From Bacillus andreraoultii (lineage in GTDB: Bacteria; Bacillota; Bacilli; Bacillales; Caldibacillaceae): DNA of 64,000 nucleotides. The notes beneath the pieces are model-generated. The model was not told the DNA's origin. It saw only the letters and a list, made by a program, of their open reading frames with translations, and did no database searches. The position numbers and the translations under genes were made by a program. The DNA is taken from positions 2,714,785-2,778,784 of the forward strand of contig NZ_LN868937.1 of assembly GCF_001244735.1 (NCBI RefSeq). The letters are read 5' to 3'. How positions within the stretch are numbered: position 1 is the first letter of the stretch; the number at the start of each line of letters is the position of its first letter. Below, in pieces: positions 1-9,005 of this stretch.

Positions 1-973
1 AAATTGTATGGCTTGCATATTTATCGTAATAATCCCCTACTCCTGCATGATCACGCCCAATTAAAGCATGTGTACAACCATAATTTTTCATAATTAATGC
101 GTGAAGGATTGCTTCCCGAGGACCTGCAAAAATATATGTAACTCTAAGTGGTGCCAGGATCGTTCTTTCTTTCGGATAATACGTATCCAACACACTCCGA
201 TAGGCTAAAATACGAAATTCATGCCTTGTATATTCCCGCTTAGCTAACTCCACTAATGGCTGGACAAATAACCCATCCAACTCTTCTAACGCATTACGGT
301 GAATATACTCATGACCGCGATGTAACGGATTTGCTCCTGTTATAAAACCACCGACCGTTTTAAACTTTTTCTTCTCATAAAATAATTTCCACGTATCTTT
401 CGGTTCTAAACGAATTTTTTCAAAAGGACCCCAATGAACACGGCGAAGTAATTGAATGGGTCCACCTAATGCGGTATCCCCCATCCGCCGGTAAATCGCA
501 TCAACTCCTGGATGGTTTCGATCTGTTGTTCCAAAAAGATGCTTTGCTCGAAACTCTCGGTCATAGTGAAAAATATCATTTAATTTTAAAATTGCGACCG
601 GTTCTTTCGTTTCATCAACAAGAGCCACTTCATCCCCCACTGATAAAGACTGGATCACTTGCTTGTTAATATCACCAATCGGGGCAAAACTAAGAGGGAC
701 TGGCCACACGGTCCCATCTTTCAACCGACCGTTCAAAAGGACAGACTTATAGTTTTCTTCATCCATAAACCCTTCATTTGGTGATAAAACCCCAGTTGCA
801 ATCATTTCAAGTGTAATGACTGCCTCTAAATCTACCATTATTTTTGGTAATTGTCTTGCTCGTTCCATAGCTTCGTCACATTCTTTGCCGGTGAGAACTC
901 GATTGACTAATTTTCCACCATGTGGTTGTTGTGGATAGCCAATAAAACTTTTTTCACTTATTTTTTGATTCAT
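1..973 (-). CDS. sat: Sulfate adenylyltransferase (ATP sulfurylase), C-terminal part beyond window
   Basis: This enzyme makes adenosine 5'-phosphosulfate from ATP and sulfate, the first step of sulfate assimilation. The reading frame starts at ATG 973 behind a GGGGGGAAG ribosome-binding site and runs off the left edge after about 324 residues. The N-terminal PHGGKLVNR segment, the nucleotide-binding HRGH motif (about residue 220) and the GRDHAGVGDYYDKY motif are typical of Sat. The motif before HRGH reads FITGANPLHRGH, whereas common Bacillus Sat has FQTRNPVHRAH, so the usual sulfate-contacting Gln and Arg are not at their expected places. It may belong to a divergent Sat clade. No cys genes are visible beside it. 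Confidence 0.93.
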   Translation of the reverse strand, partial: MNQKISEKSFIGYPQQPHGGKLVNRVLTGKECDEAMERARQLPKIMVDLEAVITLEMIATGVLSPNEGFMDEENYKSVLLNGRLKDGTVWPVPLSFAPIGDINKQVIQSLSVGDEVALVDETKEPVAILKLNDIFHYDREFRAKHLFGTTDRNHPGVDAIYRRMGDTALGGPIQLLRRVHWGPFEKIRLEPKDTWKLFYEKKKFKTVGGFITGANPLHRGHEYIHRNALEELDGLFVQPLVELAKREYTRHEFRILAYRSVLDTYYPKERTILAPLRVTYIFAGPREAILHALIMKNYGCTHALIGRDHAGVGDYYDKYASHTI

Positions 974-1379
974 TACACTTCCCCCCCAATATCATTTGTA
1001 TTCTAGTGATTTAAAATAATGCTCTTTATTTGTTAAGGAATTGCTAAATCTTTTATAGAAAGGAAGGGAATGGATTTTACTTGCTATAAATAGAGAACTT
1101 TTGGGTTAAGTTATATTTGAGTATTGAGTCTGCAATCGTTCTGTTTAACCTGTATTGCTCTATTCGTTTCATCTCTATTATGAATGAACCTACTAAACCT
1201 CCTTAACCCCCGTATTTAGAAAACTATTTTACATGTATTCTGCTATCTTGCCCCATTGCAAGAGAAATCTATTTCTATTAAGCCCCTCTAATGAAGTCTC
1301 TTTCCTATCTGTCCTAATCAGCTATGATTCATGTTAAAATTAGAAAGGTAAAATATCCAAGGATTTAGGAGGTTACATC
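974..1379. other. Intergenic region between divergent sat and tatD
   Basis: This 406-bp AT-rich spacer must hold the promoters of both divergent genes. I see no clear riboswitch, S-box or terminator, and no convincing coding frame. An AGGAGG ribosome-binding site at 1367-1372 belongs to tatD. Confidence 0.5.
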
Positions 1380-2168
1380 TTGAAAAAGTTAATTGATATC
1401 GGAGTAAATTTAACTGATAAGCAATTTGCAAAAGATCAAGAAGTGGTTGTTGAAAGAGCTTTAGAAAATGGAGTTAGTCAAATGATCTTGACGGGTTCAA
1501 ATGTGAAAGGAAGTAAAGAAGCGGCAAAACTTGCGAAGGCATATCCGAATGTTCTATTTTCAACAGCTGGTATTCATCCCCATGATGCTAAGGGTTTCAA
1601 TTCAAATTCTATTCATGAATTAAAACAGTTAGCCAGTCAGAAAGAAGTTGTAGCAATTGGTGAATGTGGTCTTGATTTCAACCGAATGTTTTCCCCACAA
1701 CAAGCGCAAGAACAATGTTTTGAAGCACAATTAGATTTAGCAAAGGAACTTTCTATGCCGTTATTCTTACATGAAAGAGATGCTCATGATCGATTTTGTG
1801 AAATTTTTGCGGACTATCTAACATTAGCTGAACATGCTGTTGTTCATTGTTTTACAGGTCATACAGCTGAAGTGAAAAAGTATGTATCGATGGGTTTTTA
1901 TATTGGGGTCACGGGATGGATTTGTGATGAAAGACGCGGACAATCTTTACAAGAAGCAGTAAAATATATTCCGCTTGATCGGTTATTAATTGAAACAGAT
2001 GCACCCTATCTTTTGCCTAGAAACTTAGAAAACAAACCGAAAAACCGACGAAATGAACCAGCATTTTTACCTCATATTGTCCGTGAGATTGCTAAATACA
2101 TGGGCGTATCCAGTGAGGAAGTAACTGAGCACTCGACTGAAAACGCTCGTAGGCTTTTTCGTTTATAA
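1380..2168 (+). CDS. tatD: TatD family metal-dependent hydrolase/DNase (E. coli TatD subtype)
   Basis: A 262-residue TIM-barrel metallohydrolase of the TatD family, whose members act as 3'-5' exonucleases or DNases in DNA repair and turnover. The start is TTG, set by AGGAGG seven bases upstream. Visible motifs are DIGVNLTD (N terminus), GIHPHD, GECGLDFNR, HERDAHDRF, HCFTG, GVTGWICDERRG and ETDAPYLLPR, followed by RRNEPAFLPHI. These match E. coli TatD closely along the whole length, including CDERRG and the NKPKNRRNEP segment, more than I expect of the usual Bacillus YabD-type protein. It stands alone and reads away from sat. A repeat element begins at its stop codon. Confidence 0.95.
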   Translation: MKKLIDIGVNLTDKQFAKDQEVVVERALENGVSQMILTGSNVKGSKEAAKLAKAYPNVLFSTAGIHPHDAKGFNSNSIHELKQLASQKEVVAIGECGLDFNRMFSPQQAQEQCFEAQLDLAKELSMPLFLHERDAHDRFCEIFADYLTLAEHAVVHCFTGHTAEVKKYVSMGFYIGVTGWICDERRGQSLQEAVKYIPLDRLLIETDAPYLLPRNLENKPKNRRNEPAFLPHIVREIAKYMGVSSEEVTEHSTENARRLFRL

Positions 2169-2280
2169 ATAAACTCAGGAAGCTCAAGCCTTCAAGCGAA
2201 ACGAGAGACTTGAGTTCGCCGAAAAAAAAGAGAGTTTTTCGGCTTTGATGAAGCTGCTAGATCCTTCCTATTAGCAATTT
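2167..2280 (+). repeat. Dispersed repeat family R1, copy A
   Basis: Starts with an AAA(T/G)AAACTCAGG block overlapping the tatD stop, continues with a CTCAAGCCTTCAAGCGAAACGAG block and a GCCGAAAAA..TTTTTCGGC hairpin, and ends with TTCCTATTAGC. Four more copies lie at 47858, 52335, 56221 and 63782, all in this orientation. Confidence 0.75.
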
Positions 2281-2281
2281 T

Positions 2282-2312
2282 AGGGTCTGACCTTCGCATA
2301 TGGCTAGGCCCT
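2282..2312. terminator. Imperfect GGGTCTGACC hairpin, possible tatD terminator
   Basis: AGGGTCTGACC (2282-2292) pairs imperfectly with GGCTAGGCCCT (2302-2312), with T-rich sequence following. It resembles the larger GGGGTCTGACC hairpin at 24612-24678. Confidence 0.4.
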
Positions 2313-2425
2313 TAAGTTTACTTTTTTTAACATCTTTCCATTCATGCGGCTAGTTGGCTTCGTTTCCATTTACAAACATCCTCATACTTAAAAGGTTGTT
2401 CAGCTAATTATCATATTTCTCTCCT

Positions 2426-3372
2426 TCATTCTTCACCTCTTAAATCATTGATTCGTTCAAGAATAGCCTCTTTGTCTCTTTCATCCTTAGCTAATTCCAA
2501 TGCTTTTTTATATAGCGACTCGGCCTTCTTATGGTCAATCGTTCCACCATTCATCCATTCTGTATATAAATCGCCCCAACGGATATAAATCCACGCTGGA
2601 TCATCGTGCTTTTCCTCTATTAATTTCGTGAAGAGTTCTTCTCCCTCTTTAACACGGTCTAGTTGGAAAAACGCTTCTCGAGCGGAAATACCCATGTTCA
2701 TCATAATATTAGAATTGGTTTGTGAGAAAACTTCCCGGAATTCAGTCGTATATTGAATTAACATTTCTAAAAACTGTTCATCTTTTTGTCCAAGTTCACT
2801 CAATGCTGTTTCAAAATCTTGCACCCAATTTGAGTAAATTTGGGTCATCGATGGTTTTGTTAGTTGATTTAATTTTTCCACTGAGGAAATTTCGCGCGGT
2901 GCAAGCCATTGCAATGTTTTTCTCCAAACTTCCCACCATAATTCACACGCCTCTTTTTCTTTTCCTTGTCCATATAGGAAATAACCTTCTTGCATCATAG
3001 AATTGAGTTGCTCAATTAAGATATGTTCCGGTGCCAAACGTTTTGCCAGCACACCAACTGCGATATAAACGAAGTCAATGATTGGGTCATCGATATTTCG
3101 TTTGTACATTTTTTCCCATTGTAGAGCGAGTGCTACACTAGATTTCTTCGTTTTAATTTCTTGGGTAAAAGTACGTTCGTCTATTGCAATTCCGATTTCT
3201 TGGAGTTTTGTTAAGATTTCCTCAGTAGACATTTGGTCTACTTTTTTTGTCGTCCAGCGTTCATGTTGAGTGGTCTGTCTGTTCGTCTGTTCAAATATCC
3301 CTTTATTCATACAGCATTTCTTATATTTTTCCCACTCCCACAGGGACACGGATCATTTCTACCTATTTTCAT
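2426..3372 (-). CDS. SEC-C motif protein with an apparent 1-bp frameshift near its start
   Basis: The long open frame (2426-3349) begins at YKKCCMNKG, which is the second half of a SEC-C zinc motif. Upstream in another frame, from ATG 3372 with an AAAGAGG ribosome-binding site, lies MKIGRNDPCPCGSGK. Adding one A to the A5 run (T5 on the plus strand, 3326-3330) joins them into the standard CPCGSGKKYKKCC. SEC-C motifs bind zinc and are found in SecA and in many nucleic-acid or chaperone-associated proteins. The remaining roughly 300 residues look helical, with a TPR-like C terminus (AESLYKKALELAKDERDKEAILERI). The role is unknown. It could be a real frameshift or a sequencing error. Confidence 0.75.
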
Positions 3373-3496
3373 AAACATGCCTCTTTCTTTTAATAATCTT
3401 TCTATCTTTTACTATACTGTGATTGTGTATAGTTACACAAGAAATAATGATTGGCGTGAAGTGATTGTGTGGTGGGTTTCGAAAAGACCAGGCCGA

Positions 3497-3604
3497 CTTC
3501 GGGAATAGTATGTAATCTTTGGAATAGCTGTTAAGATTTGGTATAATCTACTCTGAATAATTCACTAAACTTCGGAAATAATGCGTGGCTTAAATCTAAC
3601 TTCC
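3497..3604. repeat. Short-period array, CTTCGGAAATA type
   Basis: CTTCGGGAATA, TCTTTGGAATA, GATTTGGTATAA, CTCTGAATA and CTTCGGAAATA follow one another about 20 bp apart, with one shorter step. This is the reverse orientation of the array at 16397-16522. It lies between the SEC-C and sensor-kinase genes. Confidence 0.55.
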
Positions 3605-3648
3605 AGAACGTTTTTAACAGAAAAGGAGAAGGCAAGTAGCCCTCCCCA

Positions 3649-5727
3649 TCATTCCTCTTTAAACTTAGGCAAAACAATGATTGCTTTAAATAAATCACCA
3701 TCTATTTGGATATGAAATGTACCCTTTTGGATTTCGATTAAGCTTTTCGCAATAGATAAGCCTAACCCACTGCCTTCACTTGTTCTTGATTCATCTCCTC
3801 GTTTAAAGCGCTCCATTAACTCATCCGCTGAAATATTTAATTCGGTAGCGGAAATGTTTTTAAATGTTAGCTGAACTGTATCACCTAAATCCTCGATATC
3901 AATATAAACTCTCGAGCCTTCGAGGGCGTACTTAAATATATTTGATAAAATTTTTTCGATTGCTCTCCATAAAAGTCGCCCATCAGCTGATAGATAGAAC
4001 TTCTCATCACGAACATTTAATTTAACATGTAAGTTTCTATCAATAATTTTATCATTAACTTCCCCTAATCCTTGGTTTATTAACGAAATGATATCTATTT
4101 TTTCCAATTGAACAGGAATATCACCACTCGATGCTTTAGCCGCTTCAAATAAATTATCTGTTAATGCTTTTAATCGCTTTGATTTCTGGTCTAAAACGTC
4201 AATATATTCTTTCACTTTTTTCGGATCATCTTCATTTTTCAATAGGTCAACATATGTGATGATGGACGTTAATGGTGTCCGAATATCATGGGAGACATTT
4301 GTAATTAACTCAGTCTTTAATCGTTCACTTTTCAACTCCCGTGCCACCGCCTGTTTCAAGCCATCGGTTATACTATTAATATCATCTGCAAGTTTCGCAA
4401 ATTCGCCATTACTTTCAACATCAATTCGATATTGAAGATCTCCAGACTTAATTTGTTCAACACCTGATTGAATGGCAAGAAATGATTTCACTTTTTTTAA
4501 GGCAAACCAAGCAGCAAACCCAATCGTAATTGGAAACATGAAAAATGTTAAAGCGATTAACAGCGGATAACCAACGACAATCAAGACTGTTTTCACCGCA
4601 AGATTTCCACTTTGATAGACATCCCCGATAAAATAGGCGAATTTAGAAATGAGCGTGTATAATAACGTATGTTTAATAATCGTTTTGTTTTTCATATGTT
4701 TGATAAGCGATAAAATAAGGACGAATCCAGCAGTCGCAATCGTCACCGAAATTGGAAGAATGATATCATTATTTATCTCAAAAAAGGAATTGAATAGTCC
4801 AATAAAAAGTGCGCTAAGAGAAATGCATAAAACGATATTTACATCATTATACAAGCGGTCGAATGCATGTAAGTGCACCTTTTCATCCTTAAATGAATTT
4901 CTTCCAATTACTAGTGCAAGGTAAATAAATGAAATAATAAATCCTGGGACAAAAAATGCTAACTTATATAAGTTTTTTACAAGATGTACACGATTGTCTT
5001 CCCATTCTTTCATTTTTGAATCTACATAGCTTTTTGGAAATGCGAGATAAAGAACGGTGTTTTCTGGATTCATTTCGTCAACTTGATCAGTAATCCAATG
5101 TATATTTTCATTTTCTCTCGCTTCTTTTGGATAAATTTCTTGTTCGTAATAATCAAATATAAAGTAAGCAGGATAGGCTTCAAATTGTTGTTTTGTTTTC
5201 ATCTTTGTATTCGTGTACACATTTTTCCCATCACTAGCATAAAAAAGTGGAACATTATAATCATCTAATCGCTGTAATATTTGATGGTATTCTCGTAAAT
5301 TTTCTTTGATTAGTTTGTCTTTTTCTTGAGCGATTTTATCGACATATTTTTGCTTAAATAGCTTATTTCTTTCTTTTTCATTTAGTTCGTCGTTATTTAT
5401 CTGTGAGTTCTCAAATTCATAAAACAACTCATCTTCTATATTTTTCAATTCGTTCGAACTGACTGTTTTCCCTTTTAAGATGTATTCCTCATTACGATAC
5501 TCATTCATTAGTTCGGTTAAGTCACGAATGATTGGGAGGCTCTCTTCTATATAAGCTTGACTTTCATAATAATTTTTTTGGTGTAAACTATTAAATGGAA
5601 CAGTAACAAAGTTTATAAGTGTTGTCACTGTTCCTGTAAAGCATGCAATCACAATCATGAAGACAAGGAATTTTGTTACATTCGCATGGCTAAATTTTTT
5701 CAACTTTATATCCAACTCCCCATACAA
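3649..5727 (-). CDS. Multi-pass sensor histidine kinase, partner of the adjacent OmpR-type regulator
   Basis: A 692-residue kinase. TM1 lies near residues 18-40 and is followed by a roughly 200-residue charged extracellular domain. Five or six further membrane segments lie between about 250 and 420. Then come a HAMP-like linker (VEQIKSGDLQYRIDV), the HisKA H-box ITNVSHDIRTPLT and a HATPase domain with ILSNIFKYA (N box) and GSGLGLSIAKSL (G box). This layout resembles VanS-type kinases. It overlaps the 3' end of the regulator gene. The first candidate start is TTG 5727, and TTG 5715 or 5703 are alternatives. The signal sensed is unknown. The position just after pst-phoU hints at an envelope or phosphate link, but that is inference. 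Confidence 0.9.
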   Translation of the reverse strand: MYGELDIKLKKFSHANVTKFLVFMIVIACFTGTVTTLINFVTVPFNSLHQKNYYESQAYIEESLPIIRDLTELMNEYRNEEYILKGKTVSSNELKNIEDELFYEFENSQINNDELNEKERNKLFKQKYVDKIAQEKDKLIKENLREYHQILQRLDDYNVPLFYASDGKNVYTNTKMKTKQQFEAYPAYFIFDYYEQEIYPKEARENENIHWITDQVDEMNPENTVLYLAFPKSYVDSKMKEWEDNRVHLVKNLYKLAFFVPGFIISFIYLALVIGRNSFKDEKVHLHAFDRLYNDVNIVLCISLSALFIGLFNSFFEINNDIILPISVTIATAGFVLILSLIKHMKNKTIIKHTLLYTLISKFAYFIGDVYQSGNLAVKTVLIVVGYPLLIALTFFMFPITIGFAAWFALKKVKSFLAIQSGVEQIKSGDLQYRIDVESNGEFAKLADDINSITDGLKQAVARELKSERLKTELITNVSHDIRTPLTSIITYVDLLKNEDDPKKVKEYIDVLDQKSKRLKALTDNLFEAAKASSGDIPVQLEKIDIISLINQGLGEVNDKIIDRNLHVKLNVRDEKFYLSADGRLLWRAIEKILSNIFKYALEGSRVYIDIEDLGDTVQLTFKNISATELNISADELMERFKRGDESRTSEGSGLGLSIAKSLIEIQKGTFHIQIDGDLFKAIIVLPKFKEE

Positions 5728-6376
5728 CTTTTAAATATTTCGGCTCTCTCGGATTAATTTCTATCTTTTCTCTAATCTTTCTTATATGAACCGCAACTGT
5801 ATTTTCCGAATTATAAGCCGGCTCATTCCACACAGTTTCGTAAATGTCATCAATGGAAAATACCCTTCCTGCATTAGCTGTCAATAGTTTCAAAATTTTA
5901 TATTGAACCGGTGTTAAACGAACTTCTTCCCCATCGACTGTGATCGTTTTCGTTTCATCATCAATGACGAGACCTCCTGTTTGGTATATGTTTTTTTTCT
6001 TTTCCATACTTCCTAATGTCGTATACCGTCTCAAATTGGCCTTAACACGAGCAATCAGTTCCAATGGGTTAAACGGTTTTGTTATGTAGTCATCAGCCCC
6101 CATATTTAACCCGAGGATTTTATCTGTATCCTCTGTTTTTGCTGACAACATGATTAATGGAATATTCTTATGCTCACGAATTTTCATTGTCGCTTGTATC
6201 CCATTCATTTTCGGCATCATAATATCCATAATAATGAGATGGATCTCGTTTTCCCCAATGATTTCTATAGCTTCGAGACCGTTATAGGCTTTAAAAATTT
6301 GATACCCTTCGTTTTCAAGATAAATTCCTATCGCATTAACAATTTCTTTATCATCATCGCAAACCAATATGTTCAT
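5690..6376 (-). CDS. OmpR/PhoB-family response regulator
   Basis: This 228-residue protein has a receiver domain with the DDD acidic triad (about residues 7-9), the phosphoacceptor Asp in IMDIMMP and Lys in KPFNPLEL. A winged-helix trans_reg_C domain follows (LTPVQYKILKLLTANAGRVFS to VWGVGYKVEKI). The start is ATG 6376 with AGGAG eight bases upstream. The kinase gene overlaps its end, so the two are co-translated. It resembles VanR-type regulators. Whether it is the PhoP that would bind the box upstream of pstS cannot be told; in B. subtilis phoPR is elsewhere. Confidence 0.95.
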   Translation of the reverse strand: MNILVCDDDKEIVNAIGIYLENEGYQIFKAYNGLEAIEIIGENEIHLIIMDIMMPKMNGIQATMKIREHKNIPLIMLSAKTEDTDKILGLNMGADDYITKPFNPLELIARVKANLRRYTTLGSMEKKKNIYQTGGLVIDDETKTITVDGEEVRLTPVQYKILKLLTANAGRVFSIDDIYETVWNEPAYNSENTVAVHIRKIREKIEINPREPKYLKVVWGVGYKVEKI

Positions 6377-6542
6377 GAACGTTCACTCCTAGTATTTCTC
6401 TCTCTATTTTAGCGCTAAATACATTCTAACTATTAAATCTTAAAAAAAACGGTATCAATTTCTTAAGATTTTCTTATTTTCATTTTAAAATGGGGGAATC
6501 AACTTTGTCATGTAACGGAGAGTTTGTAAAATCGCGAGTAAA

Positions 6543-6610
6543 CTCTGAAAATATTCTTCATCTCTTCGGAAATTCGTGGGCGGCTTCGGAAATAACTTTC
6601 AATCTTCGGA
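6543..6610. repeat. Short-period array, CTTCGGAAATA type
   Basis: Four cores (CTCTGAAAAT 6543, CTTCGGAAAT 6564, CTTCGGAAAT 6584, CTTCGGAAT 6604) are spaced 21, 20 and 20 bp. The array lies in the spacer between phoU and the regulator gene. Confidence 0.65.
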
Positions 6611-6634
6611 ATCAGCATGCTCCCCAAAAACTAA

Positions 6635-6662
6635 AGGTGTACAAACAAAATCTTGTACACCT
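6635..6662 (-). terminator. Rho-independent terminator of pstSCAB-phoU
   Basis: A perfect 10-bp stem AGGTGTACAA/TTGTACACCT with an 8-nt loop. On the minus strand it is followed by TTAGTTTTT. It sits eight bases past the phoU stop codon. Confidence 0.85.
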
Positions 6663-6670
6663 CACACACA

Positions 6671-7330
6671 TTATGGATTTAAATCATATTTTCGACCTTT
6701 AATTAAATATGCAGCACTTTCAGCAATGTTCGTAATATGATCAGCGGTTCTTTCAAGATGCCGGTTGACAAATAATAATTCAACAACTTGAGTCGTATCT
6801 TCACAATGGTCCTTTATATAAGTGGTTAATTGCTTATAGGTACCATCACTTAAGTCATCTACCTTATCATCCATATCCCCTGCTTCTTTCGTAAGGGCAA
6901 TATTCTCATGAAAAAACGCCTGTAAAGATTTTTGAAACATTTGAATGCATATATCTTTCATTGCTTCGAGACTCGCTATATTAATTGGTGATACGACTTC
7001 TCCTATTTTAATTGTAGACTTAGCAATATTTACCGCATAATCGGCAACACGCTCAATCTCTGAGGAAATTTTAATTGCTCCGATAATTTTCCGTAAATCC
7101 CGTGCAACTGGTTGTTCCCTTACAATGAGCCAAATTGCTAATTGATCAATTTCCTCCTCAAGATCATCTACCTCATTGTCGTCCTCAATAATTCTAATTG
7201 CTAATTCAACATCTTGATTTTGTAGGGCTGTGAAAGATTTTTCTAACATAGTTTCTGTCAGTTTCCCCATCTCTAACATTTTCTCTTCTAGTTCATGTAG
7301 GCTATTATCAAAACTTTCGCGAGCAACCAT
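6671..7330 (-). CDS. phoU: Phosphate signalling protein PhoU
   Basis: A 219-residue, all-helical protein with the two PhoU repeats. The metal-binding E/D-rich signatures DDNEVDDLEEEIDQLA and EIERVADYAVNI sit in the first half, and LERTADHITNIAE in the second. PhoU interacts with the Pst transporter and, in many bacteria, with a sensor kinase, to dampen phosphate signalling and uptake. Its start ATG 7330 has a GGAGGA ribosome-binding site and follows pstB by 14 bases, so it is the last gene of the pst operon. A strong terminator follows. Confidence 0.96.
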   Translation of the reverse strand: MVARESFDNSLHELEEKMLEMGKLTETMLEKSFTALQNQDVELAIRIIEDDNEVDDLEEEIDQLAIWLIVREQPVARDLRKIIGAIKISSEIERVADYAVNIAKSTIKIGEVVSPINIASLEAMKDICIQMFQKSLQAFFHENIALTKEAGDMDDKVDDLSDGTYKQLTTYIKDHCEDTTQVVELLFVNRHLERTADHITNIAESAAYLIKGRKYDLNP

Positions 7331-7344
7331 CGTTCATCCTCCAC

Positions 7345-8160
7345 TTATCCGAATCGACCAGTCACATAGTCTTCGGTTCTTTGATCTCTTGGCGTTGAAA
7401 ATATTTGACTTGTCTCATCAAATTCAATAATTTCACCATTTAAGAAAAAGGCTGTTTTATCTGAAACTCGTGCTGCTTGTTGCATATTGTGCGTAACAAT
7501 GATGATTGTGTAGTCTTTTTTCATTGATGTAATTAATTCTTCAACTTTTAACGTTGAAATTGGGTCGAGTGCAGATGTCGGTTCATCCATTAAAATGACT
7601 TCCGGCTTCATTGCTATAGCCCGGGCAATACAAACTCTTTGTTGCTGACCACCGGAAAGCCCTAGTGCCGATGACTTTAGTCGATCTTTTACTTCATCCC
7701 AAATTGCTGCCCCGCGAAGACTCTCTTCTACTAGGTCATTTAAAGTTGAACGATTTTTTATTCCTTGCATTCGAGGACCATAGGCTACATTATCATAAAT
7801 ACTCATTGGAAAAAGGTTTGGCTTTTGAAAGACCATTCCTACTTTTGTCCGTAATTGTATGACATCATTTGTTCGATAAATATCTTCACCATCTATAACG
7901 ATATTTCCATTAATTTTTACACCGTCAATTAAATCATTCATTCGGTTTAATGTTCGTAAAAATGTTGATTTTCCACACCCAGACGGACCAATTAACGCAG
8001 TGACTTCTTTTTCTTTAATATCAATGGAAACATCGAAAAGTGCCTGTTTTTCACCATAAAATAAATTCAAATTATTTACATGAATTTTTGTTTCATGATT
8101 CGTTTTCACTAATGACAAATCGTTTCTGATATGATTCCGTTCTAAAACAGTTGCACTCAT
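7345..8160 (-). CDS. pstB: Phosphate ABC transporter ATP-binding protein PstB
   Basis: This 271-residue ATPase powers high-affinity phosphate import through PstCA. It has Walker [10 protein letters not shown], the Q-loop FQKPNLFP, signature LSGGQQQRV, Walker [14 protein letters not shown] and the switch His in [22 protein letters not shown] and the C-terminal FGTP-like [17 protein letters not shown] tail are typical of PstB. AAAGGAG lies upstream of ATG 8160. It follows pstA by 18 bases. Confidence 0.97.
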   Translation of the reverse strand: MSATVLERNHIRNDLSLVKTNHETKIHVNNLNLFYGEKQALFDVSIDIKEKEVTALIGPSGCGKSTFLRTLNRMNDLIDGVKINGNIVIDGEDIYRTNDVIQLRTKVGMVFQKPNLFPMSIYDNVAYGPRMQGIKNRSTLNDLVEESLRGAAIWDEVKDRLKSSALGLSGGQQQRVCIARAIAMKPEVILMDEPTSALDPISTLKVEELITSMKKDYTIIIVTHNMQQAARVSDKTAFFLNGEIIEFDETSQIFSTPRDQRTEDYVTGRFG

Positions 8161-8178
8161 AAAATCGTCTCCTTTTCC

Positions 8179-9003
8179 TTAATAATCGGCTTTATTTAAT
8201 TTTTTCGAGATGAAGGTCGCTGTCAAATTAAGAATAAAAATAATAGCAATTAAAACAATTCCAATTGCTGCTGCTAACTCAATATCCCCCGATTCTTGTG
8301 TAACTAAGTAGGCGTGGACAGTAAGCGTTCTTGCTGAAGAAAAAATACTTTCAGGCATCGCGGCAACGGTACCTGCTGTTAAAAAGATTGCTGCAGACTC
8401 ACCAATAATTCGTCCCATCGAGAGAATAATTCCAGATAAAATTCCTGGCATCGCACTCGGTAAAATAACCTTGTACAACGTTTGTAGTTTCGTTGTTCCT
8501 AGAGCAAGAGATCCTTCCCGATAACTTTTTGGAACCGTCTTTAATGATTCTTCCGTTGTTCGAATAATAACTGGCAAAACGATGATTGTTAATGTAAGAG
8601 ACGCGGCAATGATTGACATGCCAAATTTTAACATCGTAACAAAAAATACTGCACCAAATAATCCGTAAATAATTGAAGGAATTCCAGTTAAACTTTCGGT
8701 GGCAAAACGAATGATTCGAACGAGTCGACCTTGTATGGCATATTCTTGCAAAAAAACTGCCGCCAAAATCCCAATCGGCGTTGCAATTAATAAAGAAATG
8801 ATAATTGTGTAAATGGTCGTTACAATCATCGGCCAAATACCGCCACCACCTGTAGGAGAGTAATCCCCAAAGATAAAGTCAACATTTATTAGTCCCATTC
8901 CTTTATAAAAAATAAAACCGACGATGCCAATGAGAATGGCAACGGTCAAAAGGGCGGCTATCCAAAGTAGAGCATGAAGTAGAGTATCTTTTAGTTTTCG
9001 CAA
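8179..9003 (-). CDS. pstA: Phosphate ABC transporter permease PstA
   Basis: A six-helix inner-membrane permease of 274 residues, forming the phosphate channel with PstC. The EAA coupling loop reads PKSYREGSLALGTTKLQTLYKVILPSA. The start is TTG 9003, three bases past the pstC stop codon, so translation is coupled. The order pstC-pstA-pstB is the usual one. Confidence 0.96.
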   Translation of the reverse strand: MRKLKDTLLHALLWIAALLTVAILIGIVGFIFYKGMGLINVDFIFGDYSPTGGGGIWPMIVTTIYTIIISLLIATPIGILAAVFLQEYAIQGRLVRIIRFATESLTGIPSIIYGLFGAVFFVTMLKFGMSIIAASLTLTIIVLPVIIRTTEESLKTVPKSYREGSLALGTTKLQTLYKVILPSAMPGILSGIILSMGRIIGESAAIFLTAGTVAAMPESIFSSARTLTVHAYLVTQESGDIELAAAIGIVLIAIIFILNLTATFISKKLNKADY

Positions 9004-9005
9004 AA

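Noticed and set aside
8399-8836. 145-codon minus-strand frame inside pstA
   Set aside because: It is an out-of-frame shadow of pstA with Cys/Asn/His-rich, non-protein-like composition.
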